Below are positions 61,701 to 64,000 of a stretch of DNA of 64,000 bases, in pieces (within the stretch, counting starts at the first letter, position 1; each line of letters starts with the position of its first letter). The notes under the pieces are model-generated. The model was not told the DNA's origin. It saw only the letters and a program-made list of their open reading frames with translations, and ran no database searches. The position numbers and the translations under genes were made by a program. The stretch lies in assembly GCA_935421135.1 (NCBI GenBank), contig OW285188.1, positions 25,087,233 to 25,151,232 on the forward strand, in the 5' to 3' direction. The stretch is from Bugulina stolonifera. Its lineage: Eukaryota > Bryozoa > Gymnolaemata > Cheilostomatida > Bugulidae.

Positions 61701-63574
61701 CTTCATTGCATCTAGTGGTAATACAAGTACAACATAATGGTTCTATACTCAATATTTTGTAAGAATTGATATGGATTGCTAGATTAAATTCCCAAAATAT
61801 GTAGGTAAGGTCATACTGGTATAACGTTCCACAGTAAATGTAGATAAGGTCTTATATGTAAATGTACATGTACATGTACATGTGCATTTACATTTACATT
61901 TACATGTACATGTACATGTAAATGTGCATGTACATGTACATGTACATGTACATGTACATGTACATGTACATGTACATGTACGTGTAGGTAAGGTCGTATA
62001 TTCTTACTACCCAATGCTCTTTTACCAAGAGTGTCCATACTTTGCACTGACATATTATACGCTTTATATGCTGCCATAAAATAATTTTATCCAGTATATA
62101 AACATACTAAGAAATGCCAAGAAATTGGCACTGATAAGGCATTGTTAGACGTATGTTATGACTGGATAATGATGCTTTCCAAAATCAATAGTTTACATAA
62201 TAACTAGATTTAATAAATAATACTGTTACACTAATATGTCCCAACAACGGCAACTTCTACTTCAACCCCATAAGTATCATAATATGTTATGTTTTAATGC
62301 GATTATCTAAATTCGAAATCCTAGACTTGACTGTAATAATATAATGATATACTGATTGATCTATTGTACGGAATACCCACTGAGCTCTCCGTTGTAGAGA
62401 CCGTTCATATAGATAGTATCATTGTAGATTACAGTAGCTATGTGTCCATTGCCAACTGAAGGCATCAATGCCCAATCAACAGTCTTTCCATCATCTCTAC
62501 GTGTCGGCAGCCTACAGGTACGTACATGTATATACAGTACATGTATTATAATTATACAGTACGTGTATTATATATAGTACATGTATGTATAATGTACATG
62601 TATATAATATGTACATGTAGTACATATATGTATATATCTACATGTAGTATGTATATGTATATATCTACATGTAGTATGTATATATATCTACATGTAGTAT
62701 GTATATATATCTACATGTACTACGTGTAGAATACATGTACATCTATACATGTACATTACATGACTGTATATATAGCACATAATATACGAGTATATGGTAC
62801 ATGACGTACTCATATATATTATGTTGAATGTACATGTAAATATGGCACATGTATATTACTTGAAACTGAAGCACTGGTATACATCAAGTGATATTCTAGT
62901 GTTGTACCAGGCACCAGACTAAGTGTATGTCCAGTACACTTGCAATCTCCGCCTTATTAGGGGAATAGAAAAACTGTAACAGTTTACGAACAGTTTCAAC
63001 ACTTACATGTATGTATATACAATACGTGTTACACTGTATACTTATATGTATGTACAATACGTGTTACACTGTATACTTGTATGTATATACATATACAATA
63101 CGTGTTACACCGTATACTTATATATATATACAATGCGTGTCACACTGTATACTTATATATATATACAATACGTGTTACACTGTATACTTATATGTACAGT
63201 GTATACATGTACATGTACAATACGTGTTACAATGTATCAGGAGAAGGTTTGGATAAATATGTAGGTCCAGAAATGCATATTATTAGAACACAAACTGCAT
63301 TATATACATGTATGTACATGTACCATGTCCATTGCACATGTAGGTTATAGAGTGTGTAGTTAGTAGTATGTGATTTAGGTTACCCCCCCCCCACCCCATT
63401 CACTTAGCTCTAGGCTCTAAGACTAGGTATACTAAGAACCTACCTGTCTGTCTCCATAACTGTGGGCTGGTTACCAAAGTCCTGTATGCTATCAGTTGTC
63501 CCTACAAGAGTCAGTAACAGCGCGATGCTGTAGAGCACATGGTGGAAGGTATACTTTTGATAGTAGACCATCAT
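52744..63574 (-). CDS. PGGHG: Protein-glucosylgalactosylhydroxylysine glucosidase (GH65 family, ATHL1-like)
   Basis: Removes glucose from Glc-Gal-hydroxylysine of collagen. Fourteen exons close in phase: 63574-63444, 62511-62381, 60394-60284, 59801-59679, 59543-59453, 57487-57331, 57156-56886, 56752-56548, 55818-55643, 55263-55033, 54892-54657, 54432-54264, 53719-53591, 52961-52744; 792 aa, against 737 in human. Exon 1 gives a signal-peptide-like start (core VLYSIALLLTLVG). Exons 2-3 have MPSVGNGHIATV, GLYNGE and SHRARIPAMLNF. The (alpha/alpha)6 core includes SWDQERWISPAVLPFFPNLA, DDSRGSIDNSIYTN, ALMLSYPLLW, ANPFK and WMEYPNGGSSNYLSG. At the site aligned with the human catalytic Glu in the DEYH motif there is Asp. 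Sequons NDT, NVT and NFT occur. The C-terminus ends in a hydrophobic tail (NIFFYVSTLILSKSL). Identity is strong; activity is uncertain. Confidence 0.92.
57502..59452. other. PGGHG intron 5 (about 2 kb), no other gene
   Basis: The largest introns of the gene are intron 5 (57488-59452) and introns 2-3. I see no nested gene. The DNA is AT-rich with isolated ACATGT palindromes. Confidence 0.4.
61860..61985. repeat. (ACATGT)n microsatellite in PGGHG intron 2
   Basis: A self-complementary hexamer array (GTACAT / ACATGT) with a few GCATTTACATTTACATTTAC variants. It yields alternating His-Val open frames on both strands, which are artefacts. Confidence 0.95.
62518..62770. repeat. TATATCTACATGTAGTATG repeat beside the PGGHG exon 2 acceptor
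   Basis: Palindrome-rich (TACATGTA) imperfect repeat that begins immediately outside the exon 2 acceptor (CTGTAG at 62512-62517). The clearest units, ATATATCTACATGTAGTATGT, occur about four times near 62630-62720. Confidence 0.8.
63003..63235. repeat. About 36 bp minisatellite in PGGHG intron 1
   Basis: Six or so units of TATACAATACGTGTTACACTG plus TATACTTATATGTA, with small length variants. It gives overlapping Tyr-rich open frames that are not coding. Confidence 0.85.
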
Positions 63575-64000
63575 GGGCCAATCTCAGGCAGAACGCTTCT
63601 CAGCTTTTCTTTATGTTATATCTGCAAATATGTAACAGTAGTGTACAAGACCAGGATTATACATGGCCTATGCATGTAGAATACATATTATTATATATTA
63701 TGATGTAGGTATTACATGTACACTTGTATATGTTTAGCACATACATGTATACTCTTCAGTATTATGTCATACATAGAGGCCTACTCAATGCAAAAAACCA
63801 TATTTTAGCTGACTAATCTAAAATCACTGTTGAAACAAATGGTCAGTGATTAATCCTCCACAGGGCAGCTTTCAGCAAAAAAATTATGGTAGTCTGGACC
63901 CAGATTAGACTGCAAACTGCATATAGATATAGCATGTAAATACAGCATATAGATATAGCATATACATGTAGATATAGCATATAGATATAGCATATAGATA
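63575..64000. other. PGGHG 5' flank, ending in a short tandem repeat
   Basis: Upstream region of PGGHG. From about 63905 to the window end a CATATAGATATAG 13-mer repeats and continues beyond the window. No gene is seen. Confidence 0.6.

Noticed and set aside
61811..62079. His-Val repeat open frames on both strands
   Set aside because: They translate the self-complementary ACATGT array inside a PGGHG intron.

Overview
The window reads as nuclear DNA of an invertebrate animal. It is AT-rich, its genes are split by short GT-AG introns, and it carries animal gene families: SARNP, mitochondrial ribosomal protein mS25, Rabenosyn-5, SAMTOR, a Ser-type glutathione S-transferase, and the collagen-hydroxylysine glucosidase PGGHG. 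A sponge or similar early-branching animal would fit the compact genes and the collagen enzyme, but the sequence alone does not settle the species.

Layout. (1) 1-5190 is visibly GC-richer than the rest. It holds the 3' part of a protein-primed family B DNA polymerase of the Maverick/Polinton-adintovirus type, interrupted by a stop and a frameshift yet carrying two spliceosomal introns. A purine-rich GC tract follows and ends abruptly near 5190. (2) 5191-29000 is gene-poor. It contains tandem repeats, a 6.8 kb interval bounded by TTAA-type inverted repeats, a 132 bp foldback, two hAT elements with perfect 8 bp target-site duplications, a solo LTR, tRNA-derived SINE copies, and two tandem paralogues of a myristoylation-signal HEPN-like gene, one clearly broken. 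A roughly 1 kb segment at 17378-18354 duplicates the 3' end of SARNP. (3) 29025-63574 is a dense cluster of six intact multi-exon genes: SARNP (-), MRPS25 (+), Rabenosyn-5 (-), SAMTOR (+), GST (+), PGGHG (-). In all six, exon phases close without a break from start to stop codon. Further hAT, MITE and SINE copies sit in introns and intergenic spaces.

The six genes are housekeeping genes of unrelated pathways: mRNA export, mitochondrial translation, endosomal recycling, mTORC1 nutrient sensing, detoxification and collagen glycan turnover. Nothing suggests an operon. Pairs are divergent (SARNP/MRPS25, Rabenosyn-5/SAMTOR) or convergent (MRPS25/Rabenosyn-5, GST/PGGHG).

The most unusual signal is that several minisatellites are anchored on exon edges and copy the functional site there. 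In SARNP a 27 bp array repeats the exon 8 donor, an 81 bp array repeats the exon 8 acceptor, and a 20 bp array repeats the exon 4 donor. A 16 bp array starts on the GST stop codon. Exon coordinates come from reading splice sites and phase by hand; there is no transcript or database support.
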